Source of the DNA: Palsa-948 sp964481195
GTDB lineage: Bacteria; Bacteroidota; Bacteroidia; Palsa-948
Assembly (NCBI GenBank): GCA_964481195.1
Contig: CAYZTB010000011.1
Location: 1-64,000, forward strand
Direction: 5' to 3'
Length of the DNA stretch: 64,000 nt
A model generated the notes under the pieces. That model saw nothing but the letters and a program-made list of their open reading frames with translations, did not search any database and was not told the DNA's origin. Position 1 is the first letter of the stretch. Every line of letters begins with the position of its first letter. The position numbers and the translations under genes were made by a program. Shown here in pieces: positions 55,050-64,000 of the stretch.

Positions 55050-55128
55050 AAGTATAGTTATTATTAATATTTTTTAGTTTTTTTTTTAATTATTTTTTAC
55101 ATGAGAATTAATCTAAAAAAATCTGCTA

Positions 55129-55207
55129 TTATAACGCACGGACAGCATGTCCGCGCGAGCTGGTTCATTATTTTATAACGCACGGACAGCATGTCCGCGC
55201 GAGCTGG
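55129..55207. repeat. Two copies of a 35-bp palindrome-bearing repeat
   Basis: Identical 35-base units at 55129-55163 and 55173-55207 each hold CGGACA-GCA-TGTCCG, a 6-bp stem. They lie between two minus-strand genes in a 200-base gap without other features. A diverged relative occurs at 53093-53116. Confidence 0.8.
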
Positions 55208-55249
55208 GGTCGTTATTTTGTTTGACTATTACGTGAAGCATTTGATAAC

Positions 55250-55933
55250 TTAAGAAGTAGGCTTGTCTTTGTGAAATTTCTTCAAAGGTTTGTATTCGTT
55301 GGTATCTATTTTGTGATTCCATTTATCCATGATGAGGTGCCAATGTAGACTATCACTTTGTTCCTTAGTGTAGGTGGGGTCATAGCCAGTTGTATAAAAT
55401 ATTTTATTTATCCATTCATCATTAACCTCGTAATTAGATTGTTGTTTCACTAAAGCCGAAGTAAGGAGATAGTGACGAGCAAGCGAACTTAAGACAATTA
55501 CGGGTGGAGCATTATTTTCGGAATAGCCAAATTCCTCTCTAACAATTGCAAAGGTTTCAATTCCTTTCCAAAAATACCACTTACCATCTATTTGTTTCCC
55601 AAGTATTTTTGTAGCCATGTCTATAAAATTTTCGGAACCATTTCCCTTGCTAGATATTAATATTCCAACAAGTTTGTCATTTGTGGAATTGATGCAAATC
55701 ATTGAATCTAAAAACCAATTGCTTGTATATTCACCTCCAAAAGTCTTCAGAGCTGATTCAACATAAAAATTGGACGAATCGAGTAATAGATTATAAACTG
55801 GTTCGTAATCTTTAAAATTGGCATCTATAAATTCTTTAGAAATTTTAGAGCTCAAAGAATTTGAAGAGCAAGAGAAAATCAATAAAGAATAAACAACAAA
55901 TACTAATCTATAGACGTTTCTTAACGTATCCAT
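55250..55933 (-). CDS. Lipoprotein of unknown function, candidate immunity partner
   Basis: The 227-residue protein has a lipoprotein signal (VYRLVFVVYSLLIFSCSS, Cys at about 22). I do not recognise the family. The mature part is mixed helix and strand with an acidic stretch (GYDPTYTKEQSDSLHWHLIM). Its ATG lies 26 bases inside the 3' end of the TANFOR-protease gene, so the two are translationally coupled. That arrangement is usual for effector and immunity pairs, but homology is not shown. Confidence 0.6.
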   Translation of the reverse strand: MDTLRNVYRLVFVVYSLLIFSCSSNSLSSKISKEFIDANFKDYEPVYNLLLDSSNFYVESALKTFGGEYTSNWFLDSMICINSTNDKLVGILISSKGNGSENFIDMATKILGKQIDGKWYFWKGIETFAIVREEFGYSENNAPPVIVLSSLARHYLLTSALVKQQSNYEVNDEWINKIFYTTGYDPTYTKEQSDSLHWHLIMDKWNHKIDTNEYKPLKKFHKDKPTS

Positions 55934-58900
55934 TTTGTAAGCTATTAATGTTAAATATCCATGAATAATTTGTAACTAAATGACTATCAATCCATCCTTT
56001 TTTCGTTCCAGAATTTTGAATTCTTCCTCCATTAGCTCCCATAGCTAATATGCCAACTACTGGGCATTGTGGAGCAACACCATCTTGCTCTCTTATTGGT
56101 TCCAAAGTTTCAAAACTTCCATATTNNNNNNNNNNNNNNNNNNNNNNNNNNNNNNNNNNNNNNNNNNNNNNNNNNNNNNNNNNNNNNNNNNNNNNNNNNN
56201 NNNNNNNNNNNNNNNNNNNNNNNNNGTAGTTATTGCATTAATAAACTTAGAGTCAATTCCTCCCCAGTAATCCCAAACATCGCCCTGATAAACAACATCT
56301 GGGTGTTTTGTGAAAACCTCTTGAAACGGAATGTAACCACCTACGAATAGCAGTAGGTTGCGATCTGCAGGACTGGTTAAGAATTCTTTCATTTGTGGTA
56401 TTAGTTCTTTTGGAACAAATACACGCACATGACCATCCACATTTAAAAAATCTTTATGCGGAAGGTAATTATCATGACCTTCAACAATTTTGTCGCGCGG
56501 TTTTACAGTTTGATTGGTTACGGCTAATTTGATATATGGATATTTAACGCCTGCCAATGACACATCGTAAACGATATACATATTTCCAATTGGTGAATTG
56601 TGTTTAAATGTGGCAGAGATGTTGTTTTGATAGGCTGTTTTAATCTGATTTAGAGATTCCAATACAAAAACACGACCATCAACAATCGCCCCATCCTCCT
56701 CACCATCCAGCCAGTTAAACACAAATTTGCCAAGTTGGATGGCAGCCCACTGTACATATGTAAGGATATTTTTTCCACTATAATCCATCAAATTAGTGCT
56801 CGTAGATTTTTCAATTTTAGGAAATGTATGCTCGAGACCAAAAGCACCGTGGGCAAGTTCGTGGGCAAAGTCAGTAGAGGTTGCGCTGGCACTTACAAAG
56901 CCTACCGCTCGTCCACGCACCATATATCCTTGTATAGCAGGGTCATTAAATTGAGGCACTACAAAAATGTAATATGCATTTTTATCGTAGGCGGTGTCCT
57001 TATTTCTAAATGCATCGCGCAAAGCACGCATCTCTTTGCTGTATTTACTCATCAGCGTGGTGTTGGCAGCTTCCAGTCCATCAGAACCTAAATCAAAGGT
57101 AAATGAAGAAGCAGTTTTTAAAGTCCAGCTTACATTGGCTTGCTGAAATATTTTGTTTATCTCAATTTGTGTATTTGTGTAATTTGTGTTTGCACCGTTT
57201 ACAGGAACTAATACAACATTTTTTACAAGTGGCTTTAGCGATATCACATTCAACTTGCCAATCTTTTTACTTCCATACCAAGCATAAATACATTCGGCAT
57301 TGTCTGGCACCGTAACTTTGTATTGATTGTTGCTCGTGCTTTGGGAAGCAGCAACGGCACCGCTTTTTGTTTTAAAGCTAAGAAGGGTAGGAGAGAAATT
57401 TTTTATTTGTATATCTGCCACCACCTCATCGGCTTTGCTTTCGCCCACACTTTTATAAGGTACAAAATAATATTTTCCGTTATTAAGTTTTATGGCTTCG
57501 TAGTTTAGGGTATAGGCAACGTATTCTTTTTTGTCGAAGCCAAAATTTTGATTTGCGCTTGCGCTAAAAGTCACCATCGTGCTATCGTTTGCATCTAAAT
57601 TATCTGTGCTTGGTGTGATGTAATTTGTAGGCCCTTCAATTTTAGCAGGTGGAGGGTTTGTTGTTATGGTATATTGATTTCCATTTTCATCGCGTATCAC
57701 TAACACATTTTCATCGGGAGGAAAAGGGAAACATTGTGGTGTTAAGCTTCCTTGTAACACCACACAAACCTGATTGCCGTTTATATAAGTTGTATCAATC
57801 ACGCCACTTACATAGGCAGCATTTTCTTCTGCCTTTTGTAAATCCCATTGCTGTGTCCAGTAGTCAATACCGCGTGTTAGAGCTTCAATGAGTCCTTGCT
57901 GATGACGGTTGTTGTCATCGATGTAAATATTTTTCCATTGTACTGCTAATGGAAATGCACCAAGCACCCTGGCATATCCTTTTCCTCCATACCAACCCGG
58001 ACTCCCGGTGGGAAAAATTTCTGTAGCAAAAACTTCGAACTGTCCCGTTTGAATTATTAATCCCGGAATGGCAAGGTTAGCGGGCAAGGGTTTCGCTTGC
58101 AATGGATCAATTGGCAGTGTTTGGTCGTTACAGGCATAGATGGGGTCATTTAAGGTTGTAAACGTTGCTAGGCTGCTCCAGCTGCCTATGGGAATATCTT
58201 TTCCTTCGCCTCGTACCCTCGCTTCGTAGGTTGTTGCAGGTTCTAGGTTTGGAATTTTTTCTGTATTAAAAGTAGTGCGATAGTCAAACCAATTTGTAGT
58301 TCCTTTTTTTCGCACTTGCAGCAGGTAGGAGGTAAAAACATTTTGATAGGTCCAAAAACATTTTCCGAGTCGGTGTGTAATACCTTGTGCTGATAAGTTT
58401 AATGCGTAAGCGTTTTCCAATATTTTGCCTGCACTTCCGTAGCTAAATGTGCAAACCTGACTGTAGCCTTTGTTTTTAAATAAGTCATAACCATTAATAT
58501 CTCTGGCTCTCACTCGCCAAGCATATTTCATATATAAATTTAAGGGAGGCTCTACAATTCCGTAATTTAATATTTGCTGATGGGTAGTTGTTTTGTAGAT
58601 GGGCGATGTGCTCAACACCAACTGGTTGGGATCAATCGTACTATCAGGTCGCATTTCCCAAAGTTCAAAATCATACTCGGTGTTGAAGGCAGAATTTGGT
58701 GAGCCCATGTTCATGGGAGTCCATTGAAATACTATGTTTTGAGGTGTTAGCGGTGTTACGATGCTGTTGCAAAAAGGCATATTTAAAAACGGTGGGTCAC
58801 TTAACGTGAACCAGGCCTGCGCGCAGCTTTCGTTGCTTACTTGTGTGTTGGACAAATAATAGTCGTACGCTTTTACGCAGATTGAATAATGGCCTTCGGG

Positions 58901-59317
58901 AAGTGTTTTTCCTTTATCGTACTGATACTGATTGATGCCAACAAAATCCAGATTCTTGCTGTTTAAATAGGGGGCAAGGTCGCTGCCACTAAACACATAA
59001 GGAATGCCGGGTTGCACAATAATTGGAGGTGGGTTAAAAATTTGCTTGGTGCTAATGCTAAATCCATTGCCTTGAATCTCTAGGCGTAGCCTGATATTAT
59101 ATTGGGGAACTGTAAAATCATTAAACTGAAAAATGAATTTTAATTTTTCGGAAGATGGATCGGCATAATCTAACAGATAGCCGTTATAGGGAGGAATTAG
59201 TTGTGCGGTAAGCTGTACGGGGTAGATTTGCGCTGAAAGGTTGTTTTCAATTCCAGCACAAAAGCTGAGAGCTAAAACAAGTGGTAATAAATATATTTTT
59301 CGGGATAACCGATTCAT
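55908..59317 (-). CDS. TANFOR-domain secreted protein with metzincin-like zinc-protease motif
   Basis: The protein starts with a signal peptide ending about SFCAGIENNLSAQIYPV. Residues about 30-180 match the TANFOR N-terminal domain (PYNGYLLDYADPSSEKLKFI and LRLEIQGNGFSISTKQIFNP). Two fibronectin-type-III-like regions follow (WRVRARDIN and TTYEARVRGEG). A zinc-peptidase motif is at about 819-830, HELAHGAFGLEH, with a Met-turn-like NLMDY 12 residues on. A 100-N gap (56126-56225) splits the 3' part. After the gap, the frame that stays open to 55908 reads YGSFETLEPIREQDGVAPQC and so on. The other frame stops in 10 codons. This suggests one gene of more than 1100 residues. Confidence 0.75.
56126..56225. 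other. Assembly gap (100 N) in the TANFOR-protease gene
   Basis: One hundred N stand for a gap of unknown size, so the reading frame across it cannot be set. The codons on the far side are open in a different frame from those before it. Confidence 0.95.
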
Positions 59318-59378
59318 TCGTTTTAATAAAAAGCGAATGTAAAATATTTTTGTAACTATCTAAAAATAAGATTGAGTG

Positions 59379-59411
59379 CAAAAAAAATCCCCGATTAATA
59401 AATCGAGGATT
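59379..59411 (-). terminator. Rho-independent terminator of rplS
   Basis: On the minus strand AATCCTCGAT pairs with ATCGGGGATT (one wobble) across loop TTATTA and is followed by seven T residues. It lies 29 bases after the rplS stop. Confidence 0.85.
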
Positions 59412-59440
59412 ATGCTATTATCTTTAAATATTAGTAAGTA

Positions 59441-59818
59441 TTAAGCTACAACTGCTGCTTTTACTTCAACTTCTTTCAATTCATCAATCTTTGCTTTTTT
59501 ACCAATCGCATCGCGCAGGTAAAATATTTTAGCTCTACGAACCTGACCTCTTTTCTCTACAACAATCTTATCAATAAATGGAGAGTAAAGAGGAAAAATA
59601 CGCTCAACGCCCACACCGTTAGAAATTTTTCTTACAGTAAATGAACGTACCAAGCCGTTACCTTTTCTCTGAAGCACTACGCCAGCAAACTGCTGTACAC
59701 GCTCTTTGTCGCCCTCTTTAATTTTATAGCTAACGGTGATTGAATCTCCGGCTTTAAAATCTGGTAAATCTTTTTTAGTAATAAGTTGCTGCTCTGCGTA
59801 TTGTAATAAAAGGCTCAT
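59441..59818 (-). CDS. rplS: 50S ribosomal protein L19
   Basis: The 125-residue protein has the L19 core FKAGDSITVSYKIKEGDKER, the conserved FAGVVLQRKGNGLVRSFTVR, and the end block VERIFPLYSPFIDKIVVEKR. It binds 23S rRNA near the 30S interface. It lies downstream of trmD on the same strand, the usual pair in Bacteroidota, but with a 232-base gap and its own promoter. Confidence 0.97.
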   Translation of the reverse strand: MSLLLQYAEQQLITKKDLPDFKAGDSITVSYKIKEGDKERVQQFAGVVLQRKGNGLVRSFTVRKISNGVGVERIFPLYSPFIDKIVVEKRGQVRRAKIFYLRDAIGKKAKIDELKEVEVKAAVVA

Positions 59819-59842
59819 GGCTTATAGTTTTTTAAAGGACGG

Positions 59843-59850
59843 CAAAGATA
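59843..59850 (-). promoter_or_regulatory. Promoter -7 box of rplS
   Basis: The minus strand reads TATCTTTGCCGTCC, an exact TAnnTTTG followed by the GCC often found at ribosomal promoters. It lies 25 bases before the ATG. Confidence 0.6.
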
Positions 59851-59923
59851 ATAGATTTTTTATAATAGAAAAGGGAATTATCTAATGGAATGAAGTCGTA
59901 ACTATTTGGATTAGGTTAAATTT

Positions 59924-60007
59924 TGCCACTAAGTTGCTAAGACTCTAAGTAACACAAAAAATACTTGTTTTCTTAGTGAATCTTTGTGCTTTTCTGTCTT
60001 TGTGGCA
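59924..60007. repeat. Degenerate inverted repeat TGCCACTAAG...CTTTGTGGCA
   Basis: The outer arms TGCCACTAAG (59924-59933) and CTTTGTGGCA (59998-60007) face each other across about 64 bases that hold a weaker copy (CTTAGTGAATCTTTGTGC). This type of palindrome is dispersed in many Bacteroidota genomes. It lies in the trmD-rplS gap, which contains no gene. Confidence 0.55.
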
Positions 60008-60050
60008 TTTGTATTTTAAATGGATGATTCATAATGTTGCCTTCTATGGT

Positions 60051-60758
60051 TTAAGAAAGTAGCCCAGGTCTTCGTTTTTCGGTTCTTTCAATTGATTGTT
60101 CATGCCTCCATTCATCGATTTTTTTTGTATTTCCTGAAAGAAGAATATCAGGAACTTTCAGGCCTTTATAGTCTGCCGGACGGGTATAGGCTGGTGGGGA
60201 GATTAGATCATCTTGAAAGGAATCTGTTAGGGCAGATGTTTCGTCCGAAATAACACCCGGAATGAGGCGTATAATAGCATCGCAAACTATGGCTGCCGGC
60301 AGCTCTCCGCCACTTAACACATAGTCGCCAATGGATATTTCTTTGGTAATAAAATGCTCGCGTACACGCTCATCTACGCCCTTATAATGCCCACAAAGTA
60401 TCAATAAATTTTTTGACATGGATAGTTTGTTTGCCATCTTTTGGTCAAACTTTTCTCCATCGGGCGACATATATATTACCTCGTCATATGTTCTTTTTTT
60501 CTTAAGCTTTTCAATGCATTTTGCGATGGGCTCTATCATCATTACCATTCCTGCTCCACCACCATACATGTAATCATCAACGGTTTTGTATTTATCGTTG
60601 GTATAGTCGCGTAGGTCAATCACATTTACTTTCACTAGTTTTTTGTCAATGCCTCTTTTTACGATGGAGTGGCTAAAAGGGCTTTCTATCAATTGTGGTA
60701 AAACAGTAATAATATCAATATGTAAAGGAAAGATGCGCGATTTTCTTGGTTTTTTCAC
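60051..60758 (-). CDS. trmD: tRNA (guanine37-N1)-methyltransferase
   Basis: TrmD methylates G37 next to the anticodon and prevents +1 frameshifting. The 235-residue protein has the SPOUT knot: ILLSGNTKKIDEWR at the end, NLLILCGHYKGVDERVREHF, and ISIGDYVLSGGELPAAIVCD. A 12-residue basic leader (MKKPRKSRIFPL) precedes the usual HIDIITVLP start. A TACTTTTG box (60763-60770) lies only 5 bases before this ATG, so either the message is nearly leaderless or the start is further in. Confidence 0.96.
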   Translation of the reverse strand: MKKPRKSRIFPLHIDIITVLPQLIESPFSHSIVKRGIDKKLVKVNVIDLRDYTNDKYKTVDDYMYGGGAGMVMMIEPIAKCIEKLKKKRTYDEVIYMSPDGEKFDQKMANKLSMSKNLLILCGHYKGVDERVREHFITKEISIGDYVLSGGELPAAIVCDAIIRLIPGVISDETSALTDSFQDDLISPPAYTRPADYKGLKVPDILLSGNTKKIDEWRHEQSIERTEKRRPGLLS

Positions 60759-60762
60759 ATGT

Positions 60763-60770
60763 CAAAAGTA
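60763..60770 (-). promoter_or_regulatory. Candidate -7 box at the trmD start
   Basis: The minus strand reads TACTTTTG, matching TAnnTTTG, ending 5 bases before the first ATG. A proper -33 TTTG was not found at 19-21 bases. Confidence 0.35.
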
Positions 60771-60829
60771 ATCAACAAATTCAAGGGGAGTATGGACAAA
60801 TAAGATTTCTTTATGCCGAAACAAAGTCA

Positions 60830-60837
60830 TATCTTTG
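60830..60837 (+). promoter_or_regulatory. Promoter -7 box of the biotin operon
   Basis: TATCTTTG lies 21 bases before the ATG at 60858 and downstream of another in-frame ATG at 60813. This favours 60858 as the bioB start. The -33 element is weak. Confidence 0.5.
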
Positions 60838-60857
60838 TTCTTTCTACTCAAAACTTT

Positions 60858-61886
60858 ATGAATAAAGATAATAGCACCTTCCAAAACGATGCAAAAGGGA
60901 CTACTTTGCGAACTCGGGAAGAGATAAGAGCCATTTACGATTCTCCACTTTTAGATTTGATATTTAGAGCCTCTGCTGTGCATAGGATGTTTCACGATGC
61001 ATCTGAAGTTCAGGTTAGCTCCTTGTTATCGATAAAAACAGGTGGATGTCCGGAGGATTGCGGGTATTGTCCACAGGCCGCACGCTATCAAACGGGAGTT
61101 GATGTGCATAAAATGCTTTCTGTAAAAGATGTAATGGTGGCTGCTGATAATGCCAAAAATGGTGGTGCTTCTCGTATGTGTTTAGGTGCTGCCTGGAGAG
61201 AAGTAAGAGATAATTCAGATTTTGACAGCGTGTTGGAAATGGTAAAATCCATCAACAACATGGGTATGGAAGTGTGCTGCACGCTGGGAATGTTAACCGA
61301 AGATCAGGCACAGAAATTAGCTGACGCAGGTTTATATGCTTACAACCATAATTTAGATTCCTCCGAAGATTTTTATAAAAAAATTATTACTACTAGAAAG
61401 TATGACGACCGTTTGAATACGATTGAGAATGTTCGCAAAGCAAAAGTTACGGTTTGCTCGGGCGGAATCATTGGAATGGGAGAGTCGGTAGATGATAGAA
61501 TAGATATGTTGTTTACGCTTTCTAATTTAAATCCTATTCCAGAGTCTGTCCCAATTAACGCACTTGTTCCTGTTGAAGGTACACCACTTGAAAATCAAAA
61601 GTTAGTGTCAATCTGGGAGATGCTTCGCATGATTTCTACTGCGCGCATTGTTATGCCCAAAGCAGTGGTTAGACTATCGGCAGGAAGAACACAAATGTCG
61701 TTAGAAGGACAGGCGCTTTGTTTTTTAGCGGGAGCAAATTCTATTTTTGCTGGTGATAAATTGTTGACCACCCCCAATCCGGCATTTAACGCGGACATGG
61801 AGATGTTTAAACTTTTTGGATTGAAATCGAGAGAGGCTTTTAAATACGGAGCAGCACCTAAACAGCAAGAACCAGTTTCTGCATGA
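60858..61886 (+). CDS. bioB: Biotin synthase
   Basis: BioB is a radical-SAM enzyme that inserts sulfur into dethiobiotin. The radical-SAM motif CPEDCGYC (within GGCPEDCGYCPQAARYQ) is present near residue 62, as are GAAWREVRDNSDFD and the auxiliary-cluster region VRLSAGRTQMSLEGQ. From the ATG at 60858 the protein is 342 residues, the normal length; the earlier ATG at 60813 would add 15 residues that precede the promoter box. It is the first gene of the operon. Confidence 0.96.
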   Translation: MNKDNSTFQNDAKGTTLRTREEIRAIYDSPLLDLIFRASAVHRMFHDASEVQVSSLLSIKTGGCPEDCGYCPQAARYQTGVDVHKMLSVKDVMVAADNAKNGGASRMCLGAAWREVRDNSDFDSVLEMVKSINNMGMEVCCTLGMLTEDQAQKLADAGLYAYNHNLDSSEDFYKKIITTRKYDDRLNTIENVRKAKVTVCSGGIIGMGESVDDRIDMLFTLSNLNPIPESVPINALVPVEGTPLENQKLVSIWEMLRMISTARIVMPKAVVRLSAGRTQMSLEGQALCFLAGANSIFAGDKLLTTPNPAFNADMEMFKLFGLKSREAFKYGAAPKQQEPVSA

Positions 61887-62599
61887 AGAAAATTGTAATA
61901 CTATTTTTTTTACTTAGCTCGGCACTTGCTGGCTTTTCGCAAAGGGAATACTCTTATCATTCAAAAAAGAGTAGCGAAAAATATTTTGTTTCTTTAGGAT
62001 ATGGAATGGGCTCCGCACGGTGGAATTCAATTTTTAAAAGCACAGATTTTTACGATAAGGATGGAGCGGTAATTAATTCCGGTGATTTTAAATTTCATGC
62101 AAATAGCCCAACCCGAAATTATGATGTGAATGTAATGGCGCCCATAAAGCGTATACGCATAGGGCTGGGAATAGATTTTGAGTTTCACTATATCACAAAG
62201 CTAAAAATTTATACCAAAGAAGGGGAGGATTATTTGCTTTTTGACGAAGGATTGCGCTTTGATAAAATATATTTGCAGACTGAAATTCCATTTAAGTTTG
62301 ATACTGAAGAAAAATATTCCATAAGCTTGAATATGAAGATGGGATGGTTTGGGTACACCAATGTAAAGCGATTTAATTTTTTAGGGGAAAAGCCTTTTCC
62401 CATAAGTATCATGGCTACTTCCGGGGTAATGTTTGATTATGAATTATATCCTTATGTTTATGCATTTGCGCTGCCAAATTTAGAGTATAAATTTTATGAT
62501 AATTCCGGTCTCGAAGCACCTGTAGAGATTAGGCATCATGTTTTTTCTGCCAGCCTATTATTTGGTGTGCGGGTAGATTTGGGAAAGTTTTACAATTAA
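61883..62599 (+). CDS. Exported beta-barrel-like protein inside the biotin operon
   Basis: The 238-residue protein has a signal peptide (MKKIVILFFLLSSALAGFSQ) and then strands rich in aromatic residues (YFVSLGYGMGSARWNSIF, IRIGLGIDFEFHYITKLKIY), ending SASLLFGVRVDLGKFYN with a terminal aromatic typical of outer-membrane barrels. I do not recognise the family. It starts 4 bases inside bioB and ends 11 bases before bioF, so it is part of the operon. A link to biotin uptake or export is only a guess. Confidence 0.75.
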   Translation: MKKIVILFFLLSSALAGFSQREYSYHSKKSSEKYFVSLGYGMGSARWNSIFKSTDFYDKDGAVINSGDFKFHANSPTRNYDVNVMAPIKRIRIGLGIDFEFHYITKLKIYTKEGEDYLLFDEGLRFDKIYLQTEIPFKFDTEEKYSISLNMKMGWFGYTNVKRFNFLGEKPFPISIMATSGVMFDYELYPYVYAFALPNLEYKFYDNSGLEAPVEIRHHVFSASLLFGVRVDLGKFYN

Positions 62600-62609
62600 T
62601 TCATTTTTT

Positions 62610-63794
62610 TTGAAAGAGAATTTTTTACATAAACGTTTGGTAGAGCGTGAAGAAAAAGGATTGTTACGAAGCCTGCCTTCGGAAAATAATTTAATAGATT
62701 TTTCCTCGAACGATTACCTGGGCTTAGCTGGATCTGCAGCGCTAAAGAAGCTTGCGGCAGAAGAGTTTGCCTTAGCCGCTTCTGCAAACAAAACATCGCT
62801 TGGCTCAACAGGGTCAAGGTTACTTACAGGTAATTTGGAGTTTGCGGTGGAGTTAGAAAAAACCATAGCAAAACACCATCGAGCCGAAGCTGGGTTAATT
62901 TATAACTCAGGATACGATGCCAATGTTGGTCTATTGTCTTGTGTGGCAAAAAAGGGCGATGTTATTTTATACGATGAGCTTTCACATGCATCCATTCACG
63001 ATGGAGTACGTTTATCTAAAGCAGATAGTTTTCCGTTTAGGCACAATGATGTGCTGCACTTAGCCGAGCGACTTGCTTTTTTACGTAGCTCCTTAAAGGT
63101 AGGGCAGGGCGAAATTTTTGTGGTGGTGGAAAGTGTTTATTCCATGGATGGAGATTTTTCTCCATTAGTTGAAATTGCTTCTTTGTGCGAAATGCATAAT
63201 GCTAATCTTATTGTTGATGAAGCGCATGCTACGGGAGTGTTTGGAGAAAAGGGCGAGGGAAAGGTGGTTGAATTGGGTTTGGAAAAAAATGTTTTTGCGC
63301 GTGTGCACACATTTGGCAAGGCGCTTGGTTGTCACGGTGCTGTTGTGTTAGGTTCCGAAGATTTACGTAGCTTTTTAATAAATTTTTCTCGCTCATTTAT
63401 TTATACAACAGCGCTTCCTTTTCACTCCTTATCTGATCTAAATTCAGTGTATAAATATTTAGTAAATGAAAAACATAATAGTTTTAATATCAATAGCATA
63501 GTTCATTTATTTGTAGAGTTAGTTAAAGTAAATAATGTGATAGGATTTTTGCCAAGTTTTAGTCCTATTCAGTCGTTTATTTTTCCAGGGAATCAGGCAG
63601 TAAAAAAACTTGCTGCAAGCATACAAGCAGACGGGTTTGATGTGCGCCCAATATTGAGTCCAACGGTGCCGGCAGGAAAAGAAAGAATACGGATTTGCCT
63701 ACATACTTTTAACACAGAACAGGAAATTTCTAACTTGCTTAAGTCTCTAAAAAAGAACATGGATCTGGTGCCCGAAAAGGAATACGCTAATTAA
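62610..63794 (+). CDS. bioF: 8-amino-7-oxononanoate synthase
   Basis: BioF condenses pimeloyl-thioester with alanine using PLP. The 394-residue protein has SSNDYLGLAGSAALKKLAAE, the substrate-binding GSTGSRLLTGNLEFAVELE, IVDEAHATGVFGEKGEG, and the PLP Lys in VHTFGKALGCHGAVVLGSED near residue 236. The start is TTG at 62610; no ATG lies nearby in frame, and the first residues (KENFLHKRLVEREEKGLLR) fit the family start. It follows the barrel-protein gene directly. Confidence 0.95.
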   Translation: MKENFLHKRLVEREEKGLLRSLPSENNLIDFSSNDYLGLAGSAALKKLAAEEFALAASANKTSLGSTGSRLLTGNLEFAVELEKTIAKHHRAEAGLIYNSGYDANVGLLSCVAKKGDVILYDELSHASIHDGVRLSKADSFPFRHNDVLHLAERLAFLRSSLKVGQGEIFVVVESVYSMDGDFSPLVEIASLCEMHNANLIVDEAHATGVFGEKGEGKVVELGLEKNVFARVHTFGKALGCHGAVVLGSEDLRSFLINFSRSFIYTTALPFHSLSDLNSVYKYLVNEKHNSFNINSIVHLFVELVKVNNVIGFLPSFSPIQSFIFPGNQAVKKLAASIQADGFDVRPILSPTVPAGKERIRICLHTFNTEQEISNLLKSLKKNMDLVPEKEYAN

Positions 63795-63802
63795 TTTATT
63801 TT

Positions 63803-64000
63803 ATGAGAAAAATTTTTGTTACCGGAATTGGTACTGATGTTGGCAAGACCGTTATATCAGCTATGTTAGTGGAAGCGTTAAAAGCAGATTATTGGAAGCC
63901 TGTACAGTCGGGATCTTTTTTTTCTACGGATTCTGCCACCATAAAAAACCTGATTAGTAATGAGGTGTCTGTCATTCATCCGGAATCTTATTCTTTGAAA
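63803..64000 (+). CDS. bioD: Dethiobiotin synthetase, cut by the window edge
   Basis: The last 66 codons begin MRKIFVTGIGTDVGKTVISA, with the GTDVGKT P-loop of BioD, which closes the ureido ring of dethiobiotin using ATP and CO2. YWKPVQSGSFFSTDSATIKN follows, matching the family's KPVQSG motif. The gene starts 8 bases after bioF. The rest lies outside the window. Confidence 0.95.
   Translation, partial: MRKIFVTGIGTDVGKTVISAMLVEALKADYWKPVQSGSFFSTDSATIKNLISNEVSVIHPESYSLK

Noticed and set aside
55908..56105. Separate small gene of 65 codons starting at a TTG
   Set aside because: The frame is open up to the N gap and begins with no real start; it is better read as the 3' end of the TANFOR-protease gene.
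60813..60857. Earlier ATG for bioB
   Set aside because: A promoter box lies between it and the second ATG, and the added residues are not family-like.

Overview
The window is a piece of a Bacteroidota chromosome, AT-rich and probably a draft or metagenome assembly, because it holds two N-runs (25931-25940 and 56126-56225). The lineage call rests on four things seen here: the order tuf, tRNA-Trp, secE, nusG, rplK, rplA, rplJ, rplL, rpoB, rpoC, DUF3467; secreted proteins ending in type IX secretion (T9SS) sorting domains; DUF4783, TANFOR and DCC-family proteins; and promoter-like TAnnTTTG boxes typical of the Bacteroidota primary sigma factor.

Layout. 1-332 is the tail of a decayed IS4-type transposase. 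462-13879 is the minus-strand transcription/translation block from DUF3467 back to tuf. It is interrupted by a truncated secreted-protein remnant between rpoB and rpoC and by a twin-hairpin element between rplL and rpoB. 14120-14708 is a minus-strand tRNA group (Thr, Gly, Tyr, Thr) with a duplicated tRNA 3' end beside the distal tRNA-Thr. 14834-16691 carries raiA, a Xer-type recombinase, a small unknown gene and rpsU. 17144-29291 is mixed housekeeping: an OmpA-like protein, malate dehydrogenase, a retropepsin-like protein, a DCC oxidoreductase, a haem/beta-propeller lipoprotein, a YdcF-like protein, an M1 peptidase, valS, nadC, DUF4783 and rlmH.

29514-47781 is a surface-polysaccharide cluster, nearly all on the minus strand. 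It holds an ABC flippase-type exporter, six glycosyltransferases, two tandem CDP-paratose-epimerase-like reductases, two methyltransferases, two polytopic membrane proteins, a CotH-kinase/beta-helix protein and galE. Likely flow is nucleotide-sugar supply (galE, epimerases), assembly on a lipid carrier by the glycosyltransferases, methylation, then flipping by the ABC protein. This flow is inferred from families. 47932-59317 is a secretome region: a 1653-residue PKD/T9SS protein built on a large internal duplication, a propeller/T9SS protein, two unknown exported proteins, and a TANFOR-domain protein with a zinc-protease motif whose 3' end overlaps a small lipoprotein gene. 59441-60758 is rplS and trmD. 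60813 to the end is a biotin operon, bioB - outer-membrane-type protein - bioF - bioD (cut by the window edge).

The intergenic spaces hold several families of short repeats and palindromes: TAGTCGTTAGT arrays, pyrimidine-rich word-like repeats, CGGACA...TGTCCG palindromes, a GTCAGGTC hairpin, and two long degenerate inverted repeats. These, the tRNA scar, the rpoB-rpoC remnant and the TANFOR protease/lipoprotein pair are the points most worth a second look. No CRISPR array, prophage or restriction system was seen.
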